Positions 17,271 to 27,424 of a stretch of DNA of 64,000 nt are shown here, one piece after another. Location of the stretch: NCBI GenBank assembly GCA_028289325.1, contig JANQQN010000278.1, positions 1 to 64,000 of the forward strand, in the 5' to 3' direction. The notes under the pieces are model-generated. The model was not told the DNA's origin. It was given only the letters and a program-made list of their open reading frames with translations, and ran no database searches. A program made the position numbers and the translations under genes. Source of the DNA: Myxococcota bacterium (GTDB lineage: Bacteria > Myxococcota > Kuafuiibacteriia > Kuafuiibacteriales > Kuafuiibacteriaceae). The stretch's first letter is position 1. Each line of letters opens with the position of its first letter.

Positions 17271-18761
17271 TCAAAAAGGCCACGGATCGAACATCGGTCC
17301 ATCCTTTCGGGGATCTGGCGACTCGTCGTTTCGAGAGAGCGGTCGGCACAACCCAAGTCCGTGGTCTCGGCCGACCCCCAGGATCAACGGGCCGCGAACC
17401 GGATACGGGAACTCGAGGCGGGCGTGGAACAGCGGCCGCTGACCGGAGGTGGGGGCGTCAGCGGTGGCGGTGGGTCCGGGGTACGGGGGAAAGAAACGGG
17501 TGTGGATGCTGCCGGGCAGCACGCTGGCTCGCTTCACCTCGACCGCGGTGGAGCCCGGCAGGCCGAGGCGCCGACACTCGGCGACGAACGCGGCGTGGAG
17601 GGCGTCCGCGTCGAGGGGCTCGGTCGGCGTCGCTGTGCCCAGCGCGACCGGGGTCGCCGTGGCCCACACTCGGCTCGGTGCGCACCATGTCGAGGGCCGC
17701 AGCGACGGATTTGGCGGGACATCGAGGATCCGTCGCAAGGGCCACGGTCGTGGAGTGAGGGGAAGGATCAGGCGGGGCCCTTCGTTCGCCAGGCCTGGAT
17801 CATCGTCGGTTCTCGCCGTGAGCTCCCACCGAATGATGCCTCGAAGAACGTCGCGGCGCGCGACAAGATCCAGGTCGCGCGGCCAGATCACCGCGACGCC
17901 AACGAGAGGAACGGTCGCTTGCGGACGGGAGACCAGGGGCAGCGGAACGACGGCGACCGTCGGGCCGTCGTCGCCGTTCCTCAGGACGGTAGGGGGCGGC
18001 TGGCCCGCATAGTGGGCCAGGGTGGCTCGAAAACGCTGCGAGATCTCGACACAGCGGACGGCGGATAGCGCGCTGCTTCCGGCGCCCGCGAAGACGATCC
18101 AGTCTCGGCCGAGGCGCGAGGCCTCGGGGGCTTCTGTTGGCATGGGGGGCTCCCGACGGGGTCCGATGGATCTACCGCGTGAACGCGCGCGGGGCCGAGG
18201 ACGGCGCTCCGCGGGGCGCGGTGGAAACGACAAGGCGCGCTGGATGAGCGACGCCAGGGCCGCTTGAAGCGCGGCCGGAGGCGCCCGGCGCCACATCAGG
18301 CGGAGTCGAGGAGGATCGGGCGCGTCGACCGAATAGAGCTGGCGGCGATGCGGCCGAAGCTCGACGAGCAGGCGCTGGGCTCGCTCGAGGGCCGCCACCA
18401 GCGCTGTCGACAGCTGGGCTTGGCGAGCGCTCATGACGTCTCGGCGCTCCAACGACGTCCGCAGGCGTTCGACGGATTCGCGGGTCGGGGACCCCGGGTT
18501 CCGCAGGTGGATTCGGCTCGTCGGTACGTAAACCGAACTTGCGGTGGGGCGAGAAGCGAGCGAAGCGATGACCACCGGCGGCCGGGATGAGATCCACTCC
18601 AAGGCGACCCGATCGATGGCCGACGGCTCGCCCTCCTCGGCGGGAGACGGCACCTCGACGGGCTCCACGCTATACTCTTCGCCACGCTCGGTTCGCTCGA
18701 GGGTCCGCCTTCGCGTCACCACGAACCGGTCGCCGCGCCGTTCGATCTGCAGCTCAAACAT
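17271..18761 (-). CDS. csb2: Orphan Csb2 family protein (type I-G/I-U Cas5-Cas6 subunit)
   Basis: 496 residues. The ATG at 18761 is set by an AGGGAGG Shine-Dalgarno six bases upstream; the in-frame ATG at 18767 directly abuts it. The Csb2 landmarks are present in order: ALEWISSRPPVVIAS with a following VYVP, the mid-protein TVAVVPLPLVSRPQA, the SRVWATATPVALG strand, AFVAECRRLGLPGSTAVEVKRASVLPG, and finally FHARLEFPYPVRGPLILG then RDHGLGLCRP, the glycine-rich loop that ends Cas6-like repeat-RNA nucleases. In type I-G, Csb2 combines Cas5 and Cas6 functions in the Cascade complex. Here no csb1, csx17, cas3, cas1-2-4 or array lies in the window, only a WYL regulator 88 bp upstream on the same strand. 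Confidence 0.8.
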   Translation of the reverse strand: MFELQIERRGDRFVVTRRRTLERTERGEEYSVEPVEVPSPAEEGEPSAIDRVALEWISSRPPVVIASLASRPTASSVYVPTSRIHLRNPGSPTRESVERLRTSLERRDVMSARQAQLSTALVAALERAQRLLVELRPHRRQLYSVDAPDPPRLRLMWRRAPPAALQAALASLIQRALSFPPRPAERRPRPRARSRGRSIGPRREPPMPTEAPEASRLGRDWIVFAGAGSSALSAVRCVEISQRFRATLAHYAGQPPPTVLRNGDDGPTVAVVPLPLVSRPQATVPLVGVAVIWPRDLDLVARRDVLRGIIRWELTARTDDDPGLANEGPRLILPLTPRPWPLRRILDVPPNPSLRPSTWCAPSRVWATATPVALGTATPTEPLDADALHAAFVAECRRLGLPGSTAVEVKRASVLPGSIHTRFFPPYPGPTATADAPTSGQRPLFHARLEFPYPVRGPLILGVGRDHGLGLCRPLSRNDESPDPRKDGPMFDPWPF

Positions 18762-18849
18762 CACCATCCTCCCTGAAGCAGGGCGGGTGGCTATATGTCG
18801 TCGGGGATGGACTTCGAACCGCGGTCGGTTGTCGTGGCTCGTCAGGTGT

Positions 18850-19788
18850 TCAGCTTGACGGGCGCCGGCTGAGATCGGCGACGCGTTCGGCAAGCTCGGC
18901 CGTCACTCGGCGCAGCATCTCGCTTTCGGGGCGCGCGGCGCCGGCGAGGCTCAACACATATCGAGCCACTTGATGGACCGAACCGTGGTCGACGGTCACC
19001 CGGATGCCGTCGAAAAGTGTCTCTGCCCGCATCGCGGGTGGAAGATTGGGCTGTACCCACCGCGCTTCCGGGAAGCGCACGTGAAAGACACTGGGTTCCG
19101 CTTCGTCATCCGAATAATAGCCGTCGATCGTCTGCGTAATGAATGCGTCGACGGTCGCGTCAGGGGGCCGCTCCGCCAGCCCCTCGGCCCGGCCTTCGAT
19201 ATCGAGAAACCGATCGAGCCGAAACCACTTCAGCCGCATCGAACGATGGCAGGTGCCACACAACCGGATCGGCGGCCCGTTGACGATCCGATGAAAGGAG
19301 ATCGTTCGGGTCTCCTGAAGGCCGCTATGGACCGAGAAGTACCTCACTCGCAGTGACTGGTCGCTGCTGATGACGTCCTCGACTTCGCGGAGCCACGCGG
19401 CCTGGGCGCGGCCGATCCGGGGGTGAACCCAGGCTTCCGGTCGAGGCAAGGTAGACTGCGGTGAGCTCGAGACGAAGAATCGGATCATCGCGTCGCGGTC
19501 TTCGTCGCCGGGCAACCGGCTCAGGAGCCGCAACAGGTCGGTCGCACGCTCCATGGGCACCAGGATCCCCGCCGGCAGCCAGCCGATGGGAATCGACCAG
19601 TACACCTGAGGCGGATCGAGCTCCCGCTCCAGGGGCCAGCCCGCATTCCGCAGATCCTCGAGGGTCTTCCGGATCGTTTCCGGCGTGGTCTTGGCCCGCC
19701 GAGCGAGCTCGGCCTGGCTCCACGTGCCTTCCTCCAGAAATGCCTGCAGGAGGGCGGCGACGACCTCCGCGGTTCGCCGGCGGCTCAT
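18850..19788 (-). CDS. WYL-domain transcriptional regulator
   Basis: 312 residues. The N-terminal winged HTH includes WSQAELARRAKTTPETIRKTLEDLRNAG, then a short wing. The middle contains the WYL fold: SLRVRYFSVHSGLQETRTISFHRI followed by PPIRLCGTCHRSMRLKWFRLDRFLDIE, the family's segment linking the ligand site to the RxFRLDRF motif. The C-terminal part is a WCX-like extension. WYL regulators sense nucleotides or nucleic-acid ligands and often control defence loci, which fits the csb2 gene immediately downstream (88 bp, same strand). It is divergent from the methyltransferase gene, with 85 bp between the starts. Confidence 0.85.
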   Translation of the reverse strand: MSRRRTAEVVAALLQAFLEEGTWSQAELARRAKTTPETIRKTLEDLRNAGWPLERELDPPQVYWSIPIGWLPAGILVPMERATDLLRLLSRLPGDEDRDAMIRFFVSSSPQSTLPRPEAWVHPRIGRAQAAWLREVEDVISSDQSLRVRYFSVHSGLQETRTISFHRIVNGPPIRLCGTCHRSMRLKWFRLDRFLDIEGRAEGLAERPPDATVDAFITQTIDGYYSDDEAEPSVFHVRFPEARWVQPNLPPAMRAETLFDGIRVTVDHGSVHQVARYVLSLAGAARPESEMLRRVTAELAERVADLSRRPSS

Positions 19789-19838
19789 GAACGCTCAATA
19801 CCATCGGCGGCCCCGCGACGGGAGGCGCTCCCCCCGCG

Positions 19839-19867
19839 TCCACAGGGTTCTTCGAAGGCGCTATACT
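19839..19867 (+). promoter_or_regulatory. Predicted sigma70-type promoter, leaderless start
   Basis: TCCACA (19839-19844), a 17-bp spacer, then TATACT (19862-19867). The GTG start at 19874 lies seven bases after the -10 element, where transcription would be expected to begin, and no Shine-Dalgarno precedes it, so a leaderless mRNA is plausible. The -35 match is only four of six. Confidence 0.45.
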
Positions 19868-19873
19868 CGACGG

Positions 19874-20635
19874 GTGAGCGTGGTCTACGACACGATCGGG
19901 TCCGGGTACGGGCGGACCAGGCGCGCCGATCCGCGGCTGGCGCGACGGGTACGCGACGCCCTCGGCCCGTCGGCATCGGTGGTCAACGTCGGGGCGGGCG
20001 TCGGCGCCTACGAGCCGCGCGATCGAGACGTCACCGCGGTAGAGCCGTCGCTGCGCATGCTCGAGCAGCGCTCGACCGATGCGGCGCCGGCCGTCCGGGC
20101 GTTCGCAGAGTCCCTGCCCTTTGCCGACGATGCCTTCGATGCCGGGCTCGCGACGTTGACCTTGCACCATTGGGCAGACCTCGAGTCGGGCCTGCGTGAG
20201 CTTCGCCGGGTGGTGCGGGAGCGGGTGGTCATCCTGACCTGGGACCCCGACCACGCGGGTTTCTGGCTGACGCAAGACTACTTTCCCGACCTGCTCGCCC
20301 ATGACGCGTCCGTGTTCCCGTCGCTGGACACGATCGAAGACGGACTGGGGCCGACGGAGGTCTCGGTGGTGCCCATTGCTCACGACTGTATCGACGGTTT
20401 TCTTGGCGCGTACTGGAGGCGCCCTGCCATGTACGTGGACCCCAGGGTTCGGGCGGGGATGTCGACCTTCTCCCGGCTCACCGACGTCGAGCCGCGAGCG
20501 CTTCGACTCGCCGAAGACCTGGTCGACGGCACTTGGGACGAACGCCACGGACATCTGCGCGAACAAGCGGAGATCGACGTTGGCTATCGATTACTCACCT
20601 GCACGGTGTCGAGCCCGCGCCTTTGTCTTCCCTAG
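19874..20635 (+). CDS. Class I SAM-dependent methyltransferase
   Basis: 253 residues from GTG. Motif I is clear (VVNVGAGVGAYEP, with the G-x-G-x-G loop), followed by VTAVEPSLRML (acidic residue at the end of strand 2), FAESLPFADDAFDAGLA (motif for strand 4) and TLHHWADLESGLRELRRVV. This is the Methyltransf_11/UbiE-like arrangement with an extra C-terminal lid. The substrate is unknown; members act on small molecules. The gene has a promoter seven bases upstream and is divergent from the WYL regulator. Confidence 0.85.
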   Translation: MSVVYDTIGSGYGRTRRADPRLARRVRDALGPSASVVNVGAGVGAYEPRDRDVTAVEPSLRMLEQRSTDAAPAVRAFAESLPFADDAFDAGLATLTLHHWADLESGLRELRRVVRERVVILTWDPDHAGFWLTQDYFPDLLAHDASVFPSLDTIEDGLGPTEVSVVPIAHDCIDGFLGAYWRRPAMYVDPRVRAGMSTFSRLTDVEPRALRLAEDLVDGTWDERHGHLREQAEIDVGYRLLTCTVSSPRLCLP

Positions 20636-20786
20636 ACCGTCACAACGACGGACAATCCGTCGAACGATGAAACCGGTCCTGCGCGCCGGATCTGCGGAGC
20701 GCCACCAACCGTGATACGAGACCTCGGTCGGTGGCAGGATCGCGGCGACGCCGAAGCGATCGTCACCGCGAGTGTGACGAGTCGCC

Positions 20787-21105
20787 TTGCTCTTGTACGC
20801 GTGCGGCCGACGGACGTGGCTGGTCATCTCGCTGGCCGCGAGTCTCGGCATCCTCGCGTCTTCACTCCGGTTTCGTTCCCCGCCGAGTCGTGGACATGGA
20901 GGCGTTCGGCGACCTTGGATACAAGGTCGGTATCCGGTCGCTTCAGGTGCCGGGCGCCGTACGTTTCTCTACTGACCGCTGCGGGTTTCGCAACGTCGCC
21001 GGCGATCGCCGGCACGACGTCGTAACCGTGGGCGACGCCTATACCGTCGGCGCAGGGTTGGACGACGGCCAACCGTGGTGTTTTGCCCATCGCAACCCGC
21101 CCTGA
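20787..21105 (+). pseudogene. Decayed SGNH/GDSL-type hydrolase
   Basis: The stretch from 20636 to 21498 contains no intact gene, but two frames hold pieces of one family. From 20787, CGRRTWLVISLAASLGILASS is a membrane-anchor segment. In a shifted frame up to 21105 follow CGFRNVA, DVVTVGDAYTVGAGLDDG and QPW, a block I recognise from membrane-anchored SGNH hydrolases, where the catalytic block I should read GDSxTxGxG. The Ser has become Ala, the frame is shifted and the rest of the domain is missing, so this is a relic. Sequence to 21440 has no further recognisable block. Confidence 0.45.
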
Positions 21106-21462
21106 AGCCTCTGTCGCTGCGCCCGCGCACCCGCTCCCGAGTGTGGACGGCGGCCGTGGGTTGGCCCCGTCTGGCCGCCGTGTTCGGTCCGGGAAGGAGG
21201 CGATCGATACCCGCATCGCTGCGCTCCATCGGGACCACCGTCTCAGGCGCTGGTCTCGACCGGCATTCGGCGAGGTCGGCTATCGGCTGTTCGGTCATCC
21301 CTGGGCGCGCGTCGACCTCGACCTTGAGCGGCGAGCCGTCCGCGGCGAGGTCGCAGGCGTTTGTTCGCGCGGACGACGGCGACCTTCAGCTGAAGATGCG
21401 TGGCGACGGGGTCGAATTTCGCAACACCCGTATCTAGCCGTCGCCAGTTGGATCTCATATGA

Positions 21463-23817
<2,355 letters not shown>

Positions 23818-23829
23818 TCCTCGCCGGGT

Positions 23830-23853
23830 CTCGGCCGAGGTTCGTCGGCCGAG
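23830..23853 (+). terminator. Candidate intrinsic terminator of katG
   Basis: CTCGGCCGA (23830-23838) pairs with TCGGCCGAG (23845-23853) over nine bases with a GGTTCG loop, 12 bp after the katG stop. A pyrimidine-rich but not T-rich run follows. The position and stem are good; the missing U-tract lowers confidence. Confidence 0.5.
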
Positions 23854-23941
23854 GCCCTGGCCTCCCTCTCTGACGCGAAGCGCCAGCGTTCGAGATTCCC
23901 TCTCTAGCCGCCGGTAGCCGGCCACGTCATACTCCGGATCG

Positions 23942-25420
23942 ATGAGCCGGCCTGCGTTGCCCGACGGATTGGTTGCGGTCGTCAAGCGCGACTGCCAAAC
24001 GTGTCAGACCATCGTTCCGGTTCTGCGGCAGTTGGCTACCCGGGGCCCGCTCACCGTGTACTCCCAGGACGATCCGCAGTTCCCGTCCGACCCTCCCGCC
24101 GTCCACGACGGCGACCTCGCGGTGAGCTGGCACCACGACATCGAGACCGTGCCCACGTTGATCAAGGTCCATGACGGCCGCGAAGTCGGTCGCACCATCG
24201 GCTGGTCTCGACCCGACTGGGAGACGTTGACCGGGTTCGATGGGTTGGGCGAGGGGCTGCCGGTGATGCGGCCGGGGTGTGGCTCCATGAGCGTCGACCC
24301 CGACCTGGTTGACGAGCTGAGAGTACGACACGAAGGCGGGGTGCTTCGTTCGCGCCGGATCGACGTCGCGGACGCCGAAGACGACATCGAGATGATGTTC
24401 GCGCGGGGATGGAGCGACGGCCTGCCGGTCGTGCCGCCGACCGAGGCGCGGGTGCTCGCAATGCTCGAAGGAACGACCCGCGCGCCGGACGAGGTGGTGG
24501 CCGTCGTGCCGCCCGACCTGGTCGACGTGACGGTGGAAAAGGTGGCCATTGCCGCGGTGATGGCGGGGTGCCGACCGGAGTATCTTCCTTGGGTCCTGAC
24601 CGCAGTGGAGGCCGCGTGCACCGATGAGTTCAACATGCACGGGCTGCTGGCGACCACGATGCCGGTGGGGCCGGTGGTGGTGTGCAGCGGCCCCGGCACG
24701 CGCAGCATCGGGATGAACTCGGGGATCAACGCGCTCGGGCAAGGCAATCGCGCCAACTCGACGATCGGTCGGGCCCTTCAGCTGGTGGTGCGCAACGTCG
24801 GTGGGGGCCGACCGGGCGAGGTCGACCGGGCGGCCCACGGCGCGCCGAGCAAGCTAGGTTTCTGCTTCGCCGAGAACGACCTCGAGTCTCCCTACGGAAC
24901 GTTGGCCGAGCAGTTCGGGATTCCGGCCGGGGTAGACGCGATCACCCTGTTCGCGGGAGAAGGGCCTCGGTGCATCGTCGACCAGCTGTCGCGGACGCCG
25001 GAGAGCCTCGCTCACTCGCTGGCTCATCAACTGCAGGCGCTGCATCATCACAAGCTGATCCTGGCCTTCGACGCGATCCTGGTCATGGGGCCAGAGCACG
25101 CCCGGGTGTTCGCAGATGCGGGGTGGGACCGCACGCGGATCTTGTCCGAGCTTCACGCGCGGGTTCAGACGCCGGTCGAATCATTGCTCCGCGGCGCGCA
25201 GGGCATCAGTGAAGGGATTCCGGCCGGAGGCGCGGCCGGCTTCTTGGCCCCCGACACGTCGTCGTCGACGTCGGTATTGCCTAAATTCAAGCCCGACGGT
25301 CTTCTGCTCGCGTATGCCGGCGGGGGGGCTGGGCTGTTCTCGGCGCTGATCGGTGGTTGGGTCAACGGCCCGGTCGGCTCCAAACCCGTTTCCCGCGAAG
25401 TGAAGGACCGGGCGCGGTGA
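23942..25420 (+). CDS. Thioredoxin-domain protein fused to UGSC-associated domain
   Basis: 492 residues. Residues 1-100 have a thioredoxin fold with CQTC at 18-21 and cis-Pro segment TVPTLIKV. From about residue 110 a large domain follows (PGCGSMS, then GWSDGLPVVPPTEA, TVEKVAIAAVMAGCRPEYLPWVL, VCSGPGTRSIGMNSGINALGQG and PAGGAAGFLAPDTSS), which I associate from memory with proteins encoded next to UGSC selenoproteins. Forty-two bp separate it from the selenoprotein gene on the same strand, so a two-gene operon is likely. The Trx part may reduce the Sec or Cys residues of the UGSC protein (inference). Confidence 0.75.
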   Translation: MSRPALPDGLVAVVKRDCQTCQTIVPVLRQLATRGPLTVYSQDDPQFPSDPPAVHDGDLAVSWHHDIETVPTLIKVHDGREVGRTIGWSRPDWETLTGFDGLGEGLPVMRPGCGSMSVDPDLVDELRVRHEGGVLRSRRIDVADAEDDIEMMFARGWSDGLPVVPPTEARVLAMLEGTTRAPDEVVAVVPPDLVDVTVEKVAIAAVMAGCRPEYLPWVLTAVEAACTDEFNMHGLLATTMPVGPVVVCSGPGTRSIGMNSGINALGQGNRANSTIGRALQLVVRNVGGGRPGEVDRAAHGAPSKLGFCFAENDLESPYGTLAEQFGIPAGVDAITLFAGEGPRCIVDQLSRTPESLAHSLAHQLQALHHHKLILAFDAILVMGPEHARVFADAGWDRTRILSELHARVQTPVESLLRGAQGISEGIPAGGAAGFLAPDTSSSTSVLPKFKPDGLLLAYAGGGAGLFSALIGGWVNGPVGSKPVSREVKDRAR

Positions 25421-25462
25421 CGAAGATGAATTCATCCATTAAGGTGTAGGAGGTAAGGGACC

Positions 25463-25990
25463 ATGGCCAATAGAACGATCCTCGATCCGACCGGCGAGCG
25501 GACGCTCGCCGAGCGCTCGCCTGTCGCGCGCCCAGCGGCGCTGGGCGGATTGACCATCGGTTTGATCGACATATCGAAGCCTCGAGGCGACGTCTTTCTC
25601 GACCGGCTCGAGGCGCGGCTGTCGGATGTCGGTGCTCAAGTGCGTCGGTATCGTAAGCCGACGTTCTCGAAGCCGGCGCCGGTCGACCTGCGCCATCGGA
25701 TCGCCGTCGAGTGTCAGGTGGTCATCGAGGCGCTCGCCGATTGAGGGAGCTGCACGTCGTGCAGTGTGCACGACATAAACGAGCTCGAGCTGCGCGGCGT
25801 GCCGGGCGTGTTCGTGGCTTCGAACCAATTCGTCGACGCGGCCGAGGCGCAGTCGACGTCGCTCGGCTATCCGGCAATGGCTCGAGTGTTCGTCCCCCAC
25901 CCGATTCAGGATCGGACGGACGAAGAAATGATCGAATATGCCGACGCGGCGTTCGACGACATCGTGCGAACCATCACCGCCTCGGATTAA
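25463..25990 (+). CDS. UGSC family selenoprotein (in-frame UGA at 25742-25744 read as Sec)
   Basis: 175 residues across the UGA; AGGAGGT Shine-Dalgarno before ATG 25463. The first 93 codons end in IEALAD, then UGA, then GSCTSCSVHDINELELRG with no other stop until TAA at 25988. So U94-G-S-C97 with a further Cys100 is intact, followed by a conserved-looking domain ending in AAFDDIVRTI. This is the UGSC family, known from metagenomic and genomic surveys as selenoproteins or Cys homologues. A hairpin starts five bases after the UGA. The organism must therefore have selenocysteine insertion machinery outside the window. A nonsense mutation is unlikely because the downstream part stays in frame and follows the family motif. 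Confidence 0.85.
25749..25765 (+). promoter_or_regulatory. Putative bacterial SECIS-like hairpin
   Basis: GCTGCAC (25749-25755) and GTGCAGT (25759-25765) form a seven-base-pair stem (one G.U) with a three-base GTC loop, starting five bases after the UGA at 25742-25744. Bacterial SECIS elements are hairpins just downstream of the UGA, recognised by SelB. The distance here (about 12 bases to the loop) is shorter than typical, so either this or a larger alternative fold may serve; the position alone makes it a reasonable candidate. Confidence 0.45.
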
Positions 25991-26033
25991 GCGAGCGGCC
26001 GGCCGGCGTCGGCCGAACGAAGACCGCCTCCGG

Positions 26034-27152
26034 CTACTCGCGCTGCGGCGCGTGCTCGAGGGTCGGGCCCTCGTGAACGGCGTCATAGATGCGATTCCGA
26101 AGCCGGTTGGCCTCGGCGCTGGTCAGGCTACGCACCAAGTCGCGAAGCGTGATCCGCAGCAGGACGTTCTTCTGTCCGGCTACGATGCCCAGCCGAGCGC
26201 GCGCGTGGTCGGGCAGCTGATGCCAGGTTGTCTCCGCTTCAATGGTGACGTCTTCGATCTTCGCCGCGTCGGGGCCGAGCGCGGTTCGCGAGAGATCTCC
26301 GAGTTCCTCTCGGGTTCGATCGACCGCGGTGACGATCGACAGATCGCGAACGATCGCGGGTTGGTCCGAGACCGGTACGTAGGGGGCGAGGTCGAGCATC
26401 TGCGCCTGGACCCGCGGCGCCTCCGAACGCAGCAAGCGGATGTCGGGGATCCGCTTGCGCAGCATCAGCAACCGGTCGAGCCCCAGGCCCATGGCCAGAC
26501 CGGCGTGCTCGCGCAAGCCCGCCTCCGCAAGGATCTGTTGGTGTGCGACCCCGCACTCGCCGACCTCCACCCAACCGAGGTGAGGGTCGTGGACGTCGAG
26601 CTGTCGGCCGTGCTCGGTGTACGGATGGTCCCTCTCCTCGGCCCGCGCCGATCGGTCAGGCAACGCCGCGCGCATGGCTTGCTCCACCATTTGGTCGAGC
26701 GAGCGGGCGTCGAGGGGCGAGGGGCTGACGTACCACAGGTCGGCCTGGTGCGGCTCACCAGTGTGGATGCGGTCGATGGAATCTCTTCGATAGACCAGGC
26801 CCGGACACACGACGAGGACGCCTTCCGGCGGCGGACGGAGCCCTCTGAGAACGTCCGGGATCATCGCCGTGGTCTGGGTCCGCAGCACGCGATCCGGCGT
26901 GACGTAGCGGGTGTAGCGCGCGTCTCGGGCCGCTCCGTCCAAGGGATAGTGCAGTCGGTCGTAGTTGTCTTCGAGCGACACCACCGGATGCAGCCGATAC
27001 ACCTGAGCCCGACAGCCCCACGTCGCACGCAGAGCGTCGATGATGTCCGTCAATAGTGTCTGCATCGCGTGAGGGCCCTGGGCAGGGTCGGTCAAATCAC
27101 GAAGAGACAAGGCGCGCTCGAGCGCCTCCGAAGAGAGATTGTTGATCTTCAC
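26034..27152 (-). CDS. PheS-like stand-alone class II ligase with anticodon-binding-type domain
   Basis: 372 residues, convergent with the selenoprotein gene (44 bp apart). A class II aminoacyl-tRNA synthetase core is recognisable: the motif 2 segment CPGLVYRRDSIDRIHTGEPHQ, the GWVEVGECG strand, and motif 3 GLAMGLGLDRLLMLRKRIPDI. The final 100 residues (PAIVRDLSIVTA onward to EANRLRNRIYDAVHEG) match the ferredoxin-fold anticodon-binding domain at the end of PheT and of mitochondrial PheRS. It is too short to be a normal PheS/PheT pair and stands alone. I recall this PheS-related type being catalogued as an orphan ligase near selenoproteins, but I cannot confirm it here. The substrate is unknown. 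Confidence 0.75.
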   Translation of the reverse strand: MKINNLSSEALERALSLRDLTDPAQGPHAMQTLLTDIIDALRATWGCRAQVYRLHPVVSLEDNYDRLHYPLDGAARDARYTRYVTPDRVLRTQTTAMIPDVLRGLRPPPEGVLVVCPGLVYRRDSIDRIHTGEPHQADLWYVSPSPLDARSLDQMVEQAMRAALPDRSARAEERDHPYTEHGRQLDVHDPHLGWVEVGECGVAHQQILAEAGLREHAGLAMGLGLDRLLMLRKRIPDIRLLRSEAPRVQAQMLDLAPYVPVSDQPAIVRDLSIVTAVDRTREELGDLSRTALGPDAAKIEDVTIEAETTWHQLPDHARARLGIVAGQKNVLLRITLRDLVRSLTSAEANRLRNRIYDAVHEGPTLEHAPQRE

Positions 27153-27424
27153 CGCGAACCTCGAAGAAGGCCGCTCCGGTTGGTTTCGTCCGGAGGAACG
27201 TGGTCGTTCGGTGGATCCCCGCCTCAGCGCTCGGGGATTCGGCCTTCGTGAATCGCGGGACTAAGCGGCCCGACACCCGAGCGGAGAAGCGGGGTCGGTA
27301 AAGCCGAACAGGAGTGAGCGCAAACGCATCACGGCTTACTTAGGATAGCCAACGCGGGATGGAGTGGCAACCGCTGTCGCACCCTGCTTGCTCCAGCGTC
27401 ACCGAGGCGTTAGGCAAAACCGCC

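Noticed and set aside
17235-19873. CRISPR array associated with csb2
   Set aside because: The short gaps contain no repeated 20-40-bp units.
19325-20566. Long minus-strand frame opposite the methyltransferase
   Set aside because: It overlaps two clear genes; composition and lack of domains mark it as a shadow of GC-rich DNA.
25742-25744. UGA as an ordinary nonsense mutation
   Set aside because: Downstream codons continue the UGSC motif in frame, with a hairpin after the UGA, so selenocysteine is the better reading.
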